From positions 1 through 8,850 of the forward strand of contig CAYMLQ010000248.1 in the NCBI GenBank assembly GCA_964390795.1: a stretch of DNA of 8,850 bases, given 5' to 3'. This stretch comes from CAYMLQ01 sp964390795. Lineage in GTDB: Bacteria; Verrucomicrobiota; Kiritimatiellia; RFP12; UBA1067. This document shows, in pieces, positions 1 to 6,588 of this stretch. The notes beneath the pieces are model-generated. The model did no database searches. It saw only the letters and a list, made by a program, of their open reading frames with translations, and was not told the DNA's origin. A program made the translations under genes and the position numbers. Positions within the stretch are counted from its first letter, which is position 1. Each line of letters starts with the position of its first letter.

Positions 1-1110
1 GTGTCGCGCAAGATCGGCGACGCCAAGGAGCGCCAGCGCCTCAAGAAGATTCTCGACCGGCTGCCGCTTCCCGACGATGCGGGGCTGATCGTGCGCACGG
101 TGGGCTCCGGGGCGAGCAAGCGCGCCTTTGTGCGCGACCTGCGCAACCTGTGGGAGTCGTGGAACGAGCTGCAGGACAACATCAAGAACCTGCGCCCGTC
201 GGCCTGCGTGTACCAGGAGCCCGATCTGGTGGAGCGCGTGGTGCGCGACTGGCTGACCGAAGAGATTGACCGCGTGACGATCGACGACGAGGACGCCTAC
301 ACGCGCATCCGCGACGTGGCGGGCAAGATTTCGCGCCGCGCCAAGAACGTGATCCACCGCTACGAGGGGCAACTGTCGATCTTCGAGCACCACGGCATTG
401 AGCGCCAGCTGGAGGAGGCGTTCCGCCGCAAGGTAAACCTCAAGTCCGGCGGGCACCTGGTCTTCGACGAGACCGAGGCTTTGATCGCGATCGACGTGAA
501 CACCGGGCGCCACCGCGGCAAGGGGTCGCAGGAAGACGCGATCTTGGAGGTGAACCTGGAGGCCGTGGAGGAGGTCGCGCGCCAGTTGCGGCTGCGCAAC
601 ATCGGCGGGCTGGTGGTGCTGGATCTGATCGACATGAAGTCGCGCAAGCACCAGAGCCAGGTGTACAAGACGATGAAGCAGGCCCTCAAGCGCGACCGGG
701 CGCGCACGAACGTGCTGGCGATCTCCGAGCTGGGGCTGATGGAGATGACGCGGCAGCGGCAGGAGGAGAGCCTTCTCTCCCAGATGTACTCGGACTGCCC
801 GTACTGCCGCGGCCACGGCCTGGTCAAGTCGCCGCTGGCGCTGAGCGTGGATATTCAGCGCCAGGTCGCGGCGCTGATGCGCAAGGTTCAGCACGAGGGG
901 CGCGCCGTGGACTTGCAGATCGTGGTGGCGCCCAGCGTGCTCGAGCGCCTGCGCACCGAGGACGAGGCGTTCCTGGTGGAGCTGCAGAAACGGTACACGG
1001 GGAGGATGGCCTTCAAGTCGGAGCTGCACCGCCATCCCGAGTCCTTCTGTATTGCCGACGGACAGACCGGAAAGGTTTTGTATTCCGTTGGCGAGGCAAA
1101 AACGGTATAA
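1..1110 (+). CDS. rng: Ribonuclease E/G family endoribonuclease, 3' part (5' end outside the window)
   Basis: The gene continues from upstream; 369 codons to the TAA are visible. RNase E/G enzymes are Mg-dependent endoribonucleases that cut single-stranded A/U-rich RNA near 5' monophosphate ends, in mRNA decay and rRNA maturation. Seen: the DVNTGR motif with Asp165, the DLIDM motif with Asp208, and the zinc-link motif CPYC (Cys266, Cys269). The spacings (43 and 58 residues) equal those between D303, D346 and C404 of E. coli RNase E, so the catalytic Asp pair and the Zn-link that joins two protomers are intact. The N-terminal S1 domain (roughly 130 residues) is absent, so the GTG at position 1 is almost certainly an internal Val codon. 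The protein stops about 100 residues after the Zn-link and has no long degradosome scaffold tail. That makes it RNase G-like in architecture, assuming no unusual upstream extension. lptD follows after 53 bp. Confidence 0.93.
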   Translation: MSRKIGDAKERQRLKKILDRLPLPDDAGLIVRTVGSGASKRAFVRDLRNLWESWNELQDNIKNLRPSACVYQEPDLVERVVRDWLTEEIDRVTIDDEDAYTRIRDVAGKISRRAKNVIHRYEGQLSIFEHHGIERQLEEAFRRKVNLKSGGHLVFDETEALIAIDVNTGRHRGKGSQEDAILEVNLEAVEEVARQLRLRNIGGLVVLDLIDMKSRKHQSQVYKTMKQALKRDRARTNVLAISELGLMEMTRQRQEESLLSQMYSDCPYCRGHGLVKSPLALSVDIQRQVAALMRKVQHEGRAVDLQIVVAPSVLERLRTEDEAFLVELQKRYTGRMAFKSELHRHPESFCIADGQTGKVLYSVGEAKTV

Positions 1111-1150
1111 CTTATGGCGTGGCGTGGAGCGTCCGCGTTATAAAAAAGTC

Positions 1151-1156
1151 AGAGAG
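1151..1156 (+). promoter_or_regulatory. Shine-Dalgarno sequence for lptD
   Basis: AGAGAG lies 7 nt before the ATG at 1164. It decides the start: the in-frame GTG at 1119 has no such site upstream and would add 15 charged residues in front of a good signal peptide. Confidence 0.6.
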
Positions 1157-1163
1157 ACCCGTT

Positions 1164-3422
1164 ATGAAACGAACAGCGATTGTGGCATGGTCGGTCATCG
1201 TCATGGTCGGTTGGGCTCAGGCTCAGGGTGTCGGCGTCGTGCCGGCTCCGATGAGCCCGGGCGATACCGGCTTGGAAAGTACGGCGGATAAGTTCGAGGT
1301 TGACCAGAAGTCGGGGTGGACCACCTTCACCGGCAATGTGAAGATCCGGACGGGTGAGTACGAGATGAAAGCCGACCGGGTGCGGATGCACCAGGAGCGG
1401 GGCGACGTTCAGGCACGCGGCAATGTGGTGATCCAGCAGCGCGGGTTCGGCACGTGGTCGGGCGACTACATCGAGTACAACTACAAGACGGGCAAGGGCC
1501 TCACGGGTCTGGGCGATTTCAAGGCCGGCGAGTTCTCGGTGCGCGCTCACGAAGTGACGCGGCGCGAGGATGGACGCTACGACGCCGAGCACCTGCAGGT
1601 GACGACCTGTACCAATGCGCCGGGGGACTGGCACTGGCATATGTCGGGACACGGGCGCTTCAAAGACAACGACTATGTCGAGATCTTCGGTGCGGTGCCG
1701 CATCTGTTCGGCGTGCCGTTCGCCTATTTGCCCTACTGGTACCGTGACCTCGATACGCACTACGGGTTCCGTCTGGTGCCGGGTTACACCTCCAAGTGGG
1801 GCGCGTTCCTGTTGGGCGGCTACGTCTACAACATCTATGCGGCGCCGGGTGGAAAAGGGGCCGACCTCGACGGCACAACGCACCTTGACTACCGGGCCGA
1901 ACGCGGCGTTGCCGTGGGACAGAACCTGGATTGGGATCTGAAGGAGTTCGGGCGCGGCAAGTTCGAGAGCTATTACGCGTGGGATCAGAATCCGCCGAAC
2001 CGGCGGCAGGACGCCAACTGGATGTCGGACATCAACGAGGAGCGCTGGCGCTTCAAGTTGCGTCACCAGGCGGACATCACGCCCCGCGACCAGTTCCTCC
2101 TGCGGGGCATGGTGAGCAGCGATTCGGAAGTGTCGAGCGATTTCTTCGACAGTCAGAACCGCGGGGAAAGCACGGCGATGAACATTGTCTCGCTCGAGCA
2201 CCGCGAGCACACGGCGGCGGCGGGCGTGACGGTCAGCGGGCCGCTCAACGACTTCTACAGCGGCGTGTCGCGGCTCCCCGAAGGGTGGCTGAACATCATG
2301 CCGCAGCCGGTCTTCGGCACCGGGCTGAACTACGAGAGCCAGACGCGCGCCGGGTATCTGGACCGCGACCCGGCCACGTACGACAACGCGCAGCCGGCGT
2401 ACAAGTACTACCCGGGCCCGTGGGCCGACTACAACCTGGCCCGCGTGGACACGGCGCACCGCCTGACGTATCCGCTGAAGTTTGGCGACGTGGTGAGCGT
2501 GGTGCCGCGCGCGGGCTATCGCGGAACCTATTACTCGGAAACGGAGCGAGAGAACAACGTTTTCCGGCACTCCGCCGAGGTGGGCGTTGAGACGTCAGCG
2601 CGCGCGACCGCAGACTGGAACAACGGATACCGACACGTGGTGGAGCCCTATCTCGACTACAGCTACCAGCCGACGCACTACGACGCCGACGAGAACGGGC
2701 GCGTGTACGCCTTCGACCGGTTCGACCGTTCGTACGAGTGGTTCGATCAACTCGGCATGGACGGCACGTGGCTGCCGTACGACTGGCACGGGGTCCGGCC
2801 CGGCGTGCGCAACCTGCTGCAGACGCGCGGCCAGAACAACCGGATGCGCACGGTGCTCGACTGGGACGTGTACGCGGGCATCCAGTTCGACTCCGATGGG
2901 CCGCTCGGCGCTGACGACGGGGTGCGCATGGCGGGAACGAAGATCCTGTACTCGCCGACCGCCAAGCTCGACATCAAGGCGCAAGCGGATTGGGACAACG
3001 CGGAGAACACGGTCGCTTACGCGGACTTGAGCGCGTTTTACAAGCTAACGGAGAAAGTCCGTCTGGGCGGCGGGTATCTGGGCCGCGACCATGCGCTTTA
3101 CGACTATGACCAGTCCGCGGTCGAGCAATGGAACCGGATCAAGGAAAACCTGATTTACGGCGGCTATACGCACGACATCAGCGACGTGTGGGCCTACAGC
3201 GTTTACGTGCGCTACGATCTGCGCAACAACGAGATCGACGAGGTCGGCGGGTACATCCAGTACAGCCTCGACTGCCTGGTCTTCCAGTTGCGCACGGCGT
3301 ATGTCAACGATTACCAGCGCATTGACCAGGTGAGCGAGCGCGAGGACGAATTCCGCATTTCGCTCATGGTGTGGCTGAAGGCCGAGGATCGGACGACGCG
3401 CGACGAGTGGCTGACTTGGTAA
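1164..3422 (+). CDS. lptD: LPS-assembly outer-membrane protein LptD (OstA/Imp)
   Basis: A 752-residue outer-membrane beta-barrel protein. With the lipoprotein LptE, family members insert lipopolysaccharide into the outer leaflet at the end of the Lpt bridge. Seen: a signal peptide at residues 1-20 (Lys-Arg, hydrophobic core, AQA cleavage site); an OstA/LptA-like beta-jellyroll at about 37-135 (ADKFEVD, FTGNVKI, ADRVRM, ARGNVVI); then the typical join to the barrel (TTCTNAPGDWHW near residue 149 and a VPFAYLPYWYRD stretch). The rest is rich in alternating Tyr/Trp/Asp strands, and the chain ends in Trp. Length is close to E. coli LptD (784). The only two cysteines are Cys149 and Cys704, at the places of E. 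coli C173 and the C724/C725 pair, so one inter-domain disulfide is likely. An in-frame GTG at 1119 is a weaker start. No LptE gene is recognisable nearby. The function call is secure; the disulfide is inferred. Confidence 0.93.
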   Translation: MKRTAIVAWSVIVMVGWAQAQGVGVVPAPMSPGDTGLESTADKFEVDQKSGWTTFTGNVKIRTGEYEMKADRVRMHQERGDVQARGNVVIQQRGFGTWSGDYIEYNYKTGKGLTGLGDFKAGEFSVRAHEVTRREDGRYDAEHLQVTTCTNAPGDWHWHMSGHGRFKDNDYVEIFGAVPHLFGVPFAYLPYWYRDLDTHYGFRLVPGYTSKWGAFLLGGYVYNIYAAPGGKGADLDGTTHLDYRAERGVAVGQNLDWDLKEFGRGKFESYYAWDQNPPNRRQDANWMSDINEERWRFKLRHQADITPRDQFLLRGMVSSDSEVSSDFFDSQNRGESTAMNIVSLEHREHTAAAGVTVSGPLNDFYSGVSRLPEGWLNIMPQPVFGTGLNYESQTRAGYLDRDPATYDNAQPAYKYYPGPWADYNLARVDTAHRLTYPLKFGDVVSVVPRAGYRGTYYSETERENNVFRHSAEVGVETSARATADWNNGYRHVVEPYLDYSYQPTHYDADENGRVYAFDRFDRSYEWFDQLGMDGTWLPYDWHGVRPGVRNLLQTRGQNNRMRTVLDWDVYAGIQFDSDGPLGADDGVRMAGTKILYSPTAKLDIKAQADWDNAENTVAYADLSAFYKLTEKVRLGGGYLGRDHALYDYDQSAVEQWNRIKENLIYGGYTHDISDVWAYSVYVRYDLRNNEIDEVGGYIQYSLDCLVFQLRTAYVNDYQRIDQVSEREDEFRISLMVWLKAEDRTTRDEWLTW

Positions 3423-3456
3423 GGCGGAGTTAGGCGTTGGGACGATAAGGTTTGCC

Positions 3457-4185
3457 ATGGACGTTGTTGAAATACAAGAGGTCTCGAAATCGTTCGGCGC
3501 CCTGCGTGCGGTCAACGGGCTTTCCCTGTCGATCCGCCCGGGCGAGATCTTGGGGTTTCTCGGAACCAACGGGGCCGGGAAAACCACCACGATCAAGATG
3601 TTGCTCGGCTTTTTCCGCCCGGACTCAGGTCGGCTCTCGGTTTGGGGGGGCGACCCGTGCGAGGCGGCGACGCGCCGGCGGATCGGCTACATGCCGGAGA
3701 CGGCCTACTATTACCCGTATCTTAACGTGCGCGAGCTGCTGGCGCTGTACGGCGGGCTCTGCGGGATGTCGAAGCCGCAGATCCGCGAGGCCTCGGAGCG
3801 GCTGATCGTGCGGGTGGGGCTGGCGGAAGCGGGAAGCCGTTTGCTGCGGTACTACTCGAAGGGCATGCTGCAGCGGGCGGGCATCGCGCAGGCGCTGCTG
3901 CACGACCCGGACCTGCTGATTCTGGACGAGCCGTTCACGGGGCTGGACCCGCTGGCGCGCATCCAGTTTCGCGACTTGATTCTGGAGCTGAAGCAGCGCG
4001 GCAAGACGGTCTTCTTCTCGTCGCACGAGCTGTCCGAGGCGGAGCTCATCTGCGACCGCGTGGCCATTTTGAAGCAGGGCGCGCTGGTCTGGTGCGGAAC
4101 GGTGCGGGATGTCGCGGGCGACGGGCAGCAGAACCTGGAGCGCATCTTCCTGAAGATGCTGGGCGGGACGGAGGGCAAGGTATGA
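3457..4185 (+). CDS. ABC transporter ATP-binding protein (ABC-2 / multidrug-export type)
   Basis: A 242-residue cytoplasmic ATPase that would power the permease encoded next. All core ABC motifs are present: Walker A GTNGAGKT (36-43), signature YSKGMLQR (133-140), Walker B LLILDEP (153-159), D-loop GLDP (162-165) and H-loop His190 in SSHE. The Q-loop position reads YMPE (78-81), with Glu where many ABC proteins have Gln. This Glu is common in ABC-2 exporter ATPases of the CcmA/NosF type. The YSKGM signature also fits that group. The ATG has AAGG 6 nt upstream. It starts 34 bp after lptD and its stop overlaps the permease start as ATGA, so the pair should be translationally coupled. It is not LptB: its partner is a single ABC-2 permease, not LptF/LptG. 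The substrate is unknown. Confidence 0.94.
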   Translation: MDVVEIQEVSKSFGALRAVNGLSLSIRPGEILGFLGTNGAGKTTTIKMLLGFFRPDSGRLSVWGGDPCEAATRRRIGYMPETAYYYPYLNVRELLALYGGLCGMSKPQIREASERLIVRVGLAEAGSRLLRYYSKGMLQRAGIAQALLHDPDLLILDEPFTGLDPLARIQFRDLILELKQRGKTVFFSSHELSEAELICDRVAILKQGALVWCGTVRDVAGDGQQNLERIFLKMLGGTEGKV

Positions 4186-4964
4186 GCGGGCGCGCGCGTC
4201 AGATCAGAGCCCTGGCGGGGCTGGCGGTCTTGGAGCTGTACCGCCGCAAGGATTTGGTCGTCGTGCTGGTGCTGAGCGCGGTGATCCTGCTGCCGCTCAC
4301 GTTCTTCACGCCGTTCGGCGTGACGGGCGCGAGCCGGTACATCAACGAGCTGGCCCTGCTGCTGGTCTGGATCTTCTCGACGGCCATCGCGCTCGGCGTC
4401 GCGGCGCGGCTTTTCCCGCCGGAGTTCGAGAGCCGCACGATCTACCCGCTGCTGGCCAAGCCGGCGGGGCGTGGGACGATTCTGCTCGGGAAGTTTGCCG
4501 GGGCTTTTGCGGCGGGCATCTCCGCGCTGGCGGTCTTTTACGTGGCCTACGGCGTGCTGGCGGGCGTGCGGCTGGGAGTCTGGTTTCCTCTCGTGTTGCT
4601 GCAGGCGTTCGTGCTGCACGTCGGCTTCCTCGCGATCGTCACCGCACTGGGGCTGCTCGGCTCCCTGGTGCTGACGCCCTCGGCGAACCTGACCGCGTGT
4701 ACGCTGCTGATTGTCGGTATGCTGCTGTTCGGCCAGCGCCTGCCTGCGTTCCTGGCAGTCCAGCCGGCCCCGGGGAAGTGGGTGCTGGGGCTGATTCACT
4801 GGATCGGGCCGCACCTCGAGTTCTTTGATCTGCGGCAGCGGGTGGTGCATAACTGGCCGCCGATCGGGTGGGGGGTTATCGCGGCGGTGTCGGCCTACGC
4901 GGCGGCGTATGCGGCGGCGTGCCTCGCGCTGGCGGCGTGCGTGTTCCGCAGGAAGAGGTTCTGA
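4182..4964 (+). CDS. ABC-2 type transporter permease subunit
   Basis: A 260-residue polytopic inner-membrane protein. Roughly six hydrophobic segments are visible, at about residues 24-44, 55-77, 102-128, 133-160, 169-192 and 227-254, with a basic C-terminus (RRKRF). Between the second and third segments is a cytoplasmic loop, EFESRTIYPLLAKPAGRGTI (residues 81-100), followed by LLGKFAGA. It matches the coupling region typical of NosY-like ABC-2 permeases (ExRT...LakPisR...GKf). The ATG overlaps the ATPase stop codon (ATGA) and has a strong GGAGGG 6 nt upstream, which rules out the longer in-frame ATG at 4092 inside the ATPase gene. The TPR-protein gene begins one base after its stop. With the ATPase it should form an exporter or lipid/protein-remodelling ABC complex; nothing visible identifies the cargo. 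Confidence 0.88.
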   Translation: MSGRARQIRALAGLAVLELYRRKDLVVVLVLSAVILLPLTFFTPFGVTGASRYINELALLLVWIFSTAIALGVAARLFPPEFESRTIYPLLAKPAGRGTILLGKFAGAFAAGISALAVFYVAYGVLAGVRLGVWFPLVLLQAFVLHVGFLAIVTALGLLGSLVLTPSANLTACTLLIVGMLLFGQRLPAFLAVQPAPGKWVLGLIHWIGPHLEFFDLRQRVVHNWPPIGWGVIAAVSAYAAAYAAACLALAACVFRRKRF

Positions 4965-4965
4965 C

Positions 4966-5802
4966 GTGGAGCAGAGCAGGCAAAGGTCAGAGGTGTGGCT
5001 CCTGGCCGCCAGTGCCCTCCTGGCGGTGGTGCTGGGGGGGGCGATCCCTCGTTTCGGCGCGGAGAGCCTGGCGCAGGTGCCTGGCGACAACGTGCTGGCG
5101 CTGGTGCTGGGCGACGCGCGCCAGCAGGTGAGCGTGCTGCTGTTCGACAAGGTCGAGGAGTATTTCCACGGCGGCGTGCGCGACGTCGTCTGCCCGCTGG
5201 GCATGGCGGGCGGCAAGCCTGTGCAAGAGCCTGAGCGCGCGAAGGCGGCAGAGGCGGCGGCACCGGCTAGCGTTGCCGCAGACCCGTGGGCGTGGCTGAA
5301 CGCGCGCGTCCACGCGCAGGAGCACCGGCATCTCGAGGACGAGCAGGCAGCCGAACTGCTGCCGTGGGTCTGGGCCTCGTGCCGGGCCTCGCCGAAAAAC
5401 ATCGAGGCTTTCCAGGCGGGCTCTTATGTGCTCGCGCGCATGGTCAACCGGCCCGAAGAGGGCGTGCGCCTGTTGGAAGAGGGCGTACGCAAGAACCCCG
5501 AGTGCGCGGAGCTGGATTTCTCGCTGGGCGAGATGCTGCTGAACCGGGTGCGAGATCCGGCCCGGGCCGAGCCGTGGTTTGTCTCCGCGCTTGCCAAAGC
5601 GCGTCCGGCCGCAGGCAAGGCCGGCGAAGAGGCCGTGTCGCTGAAATTGCGTGCGCTCTTCTACCTCGGTTATCTGGCCAAACAGCGGGGCGAGCTGGAG
5701 CGGCTGCGCGGGTTTGCCCGAGAGGCGGAAGCGCTCGACCCAGAGCACGTGTGCACCAAGGATCTTCGCACGCTGGTGAGAGCCGCTGTGGCGAATAAGT
5801 GA
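4966..5802 (+). CDS. Membrane-anchored TPR-repeat protein of unknown function
   Basis: A 278-residue protein starting with GTG, with AGGAAGAGG 7 nt upstream and one base between the permease stop and this start. Seen: one hydrophobic segment at residues 10-28 (signal anchor, or an uncleaved signal); a segment (about 43-79) with a predicted helical pattern and an EEYFHGG motif; an Ala-rich linker (about 90-106); then helical-hairpin repeats from about 130 to 274 with a TPR-like pattern (NIEAFQAGSYVLAR, EEGVRLLEEGVRKNPECAE, RALFYLGYLAKQRGELER). The TPR part probably faces the periplasm and binds partner proteins. Placement directly behind an ABC-2 ATPase/permease pair suggests it belongs to that transporter, but no enzymatic motif is visible. 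An 8-G run (5034-5041) falls in codons 23-26 at the end of the membrane segment. The TPR assignment is by pattern only; the function is unknown. Confidence 0.78.
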   Translation: MEQSRQRSEVWLLAASALLAVVLGGAIPRFGAESLAQVPGDNVLALVLGDARQQVSVLLFDKVEEYFHGGVRDVVCPLGMAGGKPVQEPERAKAAEAAAPASVAADPWAWLNARVHAQEHRHLEDEQAAELLPWVWASCRASPKNIEAFQAGSYVLARMVNRPEEGVRLLEEGVRKNPECAELDFSLGEMLLNRVRDPARAEPWFVSALAKARPAAGKAGEEAVSLKLRALFYLGYLAKQRGELERLRGFAREAEALDPEHVCTKDLRTLVRAAVANK

Positions 5803-5816
5803 AAAAAAGGGGTGGT

Positions 5817-5921
5817 ATGGACAAGCGGATGATCGGGTGGCTGTGTGTGTGCGGGGTGTTCCTGGCCGTGCTGGTTGCGAGCGGCTGCATCCATGCGGAT
5901 CTCGGCAACATGCGCCGCTGA
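5817..5921 (+). CDS. Small putative lipoprotein, 34 residues
   Basis: A very short gene in the gap between the TPR gene and the exonuclease. The ATG has AAGGGG 4 nt upstream, within an A7G4 run just after the preceding stop. The product has a charged N-region (DKR), a hydrophobic core (about residues 6-21) and a lipobox-like VASGC ending at Cys24. A mature peptide of only 11 residues follows: CIHADLGNMRR. Lipid attachment at Cys24 after signal peptidase II cleavage is inferred. The -3 position is Ala rather than the preferred Leu, which weakens the call. Size and layout recall entericidin-type mini-lipoproteins, but no sequence likeness is claimed. Its TGA stop overlaps the GAGG ribosome site of the next gene. 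It could also be a truncated lipoprotein or a leader-like ORF that couples translation to the exonuclease. Confidence 0.58.
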   Translation: MDKRMIGWLCVCGVFLAVLVASGCIHADLGNMRR

Positions 5922-5923
5922 GG
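5920..5923 (+). promoter_or_regulatory. Shine-Dalgarno sequence of the exonuclease gene, overlapping the upstream stop codon
   Basis: GAGG lies 6 nt before the ATG at 5930 and includes the last two bases of the TGA of the small lipoprotein gene. Ribosomes ending on the small gene would sit on this site, so translational coupling is likely. It supports the start at 5930 over the in-frame ATG at 5837, whose extra residues lie over the small gene and look like a shadow. Confidence 0.5.
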
Positions 5924-5929
5924 CGCTGC

Positions 5930-6523
5930 ATGGAGGCCGCCTACACAGAGGCGCGGAGCGCCTGTTTCGCGGTGGTGGATTTCGAGACCACGGGCGCGGT
6001 GTCGGGCTATGCCGTGGAGCCGTGGCAGGTGGGCGTCGTGCGCCTGCGCGGCGGGCGCGTGTGCGCGGCGGAGTCGTTCGAGACGCTGCTGCAGGTGGGT
6101 GACCGGCCGTTCAACCCGCGCGCTCCCGGAAGGCACGCGCAGCTTCGCGGAGAGTTGGCCGCAGCGCCTTCGCCCGGCGGTCTGTGGCCCGAGCTGGCCG
6201 CGTGGGTCACGGACGTGCCGCTGGTCGCGCATAACACGGGAACCGAGCGCAGCGTGCTCGCGCGCCTGGCGCCGCTGCACCGGCTGGGGCCGTGGGTCGA
6301 CACCTTGACGCTGACGCGGCGCGCGTATCCGTCGCTGGCGTCGAAAGCGCTGGAGGATGTCGTTGCCGCGCTGGGGCTGGAGGCGTGCGTGCGGGCCGCG
6401 TGTCCCGGACGCGAGGCGCATGACGCGCTGTACGACGCGTTCGCGTGCGCCGTGCTGCTGGAGCATTTTCTGAGTCTGCCCGGCTGGGAGCGGGTGACGG
6501 TCGGGGCGCTGGCGGGGATTTGA
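5930..6523 (+). CDS. DnaQ-like (DEDDh) 3'-5' exonuclease family protein
   Basis: A 197-residue protein of the DnaQ / RNase T / epsilon-subunit superfamily, which removes 3' nucleotides from DNA or RNA using two metal ions. Seen: Exo I VVDFETTG (Asp17, Glu19); Exo II VAHNTGTERSVL (residues 99-110); a DTLTLTRRAYP stretch (124-134); and Exo III HDALYDA with His164 and Asp169. The usual Exo II Asp (HNxxFD) is Glu106 here (HNTGTE), so the third metal ligand is changed to Glu. Similar Glu variants exist in some DnaQ-like families, as I recall. There is no polymerase, helicase or GIY-YIG domain, so it is a stand-alone exonuclease. Start chosen by GAGG 6 nt upstream. It lies 8 bp after the mini-lipoprotein and 65 bp before rdgB. 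Its substrate cannot be told from the sequence. Confidence 0.85.
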   Translation: MEAAYTEARSACFAVVDFETTGAVSGYAVEPWQVGVVRLRGGRVCAAESFETLLQVGDRPFNPRAPGRHAQLRGELAAAPSPGGLWPELAAWVTDVPLVAHNTGTERSVLARLAPLHRLGPWVDTLTLTRRAYPSLASKALEDVVAALGLEACVRAACPGREAHDALYDAFACAVLLEHFLSLPGWERVTVGALAGI

Positions 6524-6533
6524 GACACAGGAA

Positions 6534-6570
6534 AACGCTCAACGTCCAACGCTCAACGTTCAACGCTCAA
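6534..6570 (+). repeat. 7-bp tandem repeat AACGYYC, five copies
   Basis: Five head-to-tail heptamers fill the gap before rdgB: AACGCTC, AACGTCC, AACGCTC, AACGTTC, AACGCTC, then AA. Because the copies alternate, it also reads as a 14-bp repeat (about 2.5 units). It lies between the exonuclease stop and the rdgB ribosome site and is outside any credible gene. The only reading frame through it would encode an Asn/Val/Gln/Arg/Ser-type low-complexity string. Confidence 0.85.
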
Positions 6571-6588
6571 GTGAGGAGAGAAGCGTTC

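Noticed and set aside
1119..1163. Upstream GTG start for lptD
   Set aside because: It has no ribosome site and would put a basic, non-signal stretch before a good signal peptide; ATG at 1164 has AGAGAG 7 nt upstream.
1149..2570. Long minus-strand open frame (473 codons) opposite lptD
   Set aside because: It mirrors the codon structure of lptD, is rich in Arg/Val/His without any recognisable motif, and lptD itself is unmistakable on the plus strand. High GC makes long antisense frames common.
3457..4964. LptB/LptFG transporter partner of LptD
   Set aside because: The permease is a single ABC-2 type protein with a NosY-like coupling loop, not the LptF/LptG pair with large periplasmic domains, so adjacency to lptD does not make it the LPS exporter.
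3852..5402. Minus-strand open frame of 516 codons opposite the ABC ATPase, permease and TPR genes
   Set aside because: It crosses three clear plus-strand genes, and its translation is a low-complexity Arg/Gln/His/Ser-rich string with no domain pattern.
5837..5929. N-terminal extension of the exonuclease to the ATG at 5837
   Set aside because: The added residues are out of frame over the small lipoprotein gene and carry no family motif; the ATG at 5930 has a well-placed GAGG.
5444..6466. Minus-strand open frame of 340 codons across the TPR, lipoprotein and exonuclease genes
   Set aside because: Arg/Ala-rich translation without motifs; the plus-strand genes with ribosome sites explain the region.
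6534..6570. Possible CRISPR array
   Set aside because: The repeats are 7 bp, contiguous and have no spacers; no cas genes are present.
6445..6588. N-terminal extension of RdgB through the heptamer repeat
   Set aside because: RdgB proteins begin right at the LVATRN motif, and the extension would translate repeat DNA and part of the exonuclease gene.
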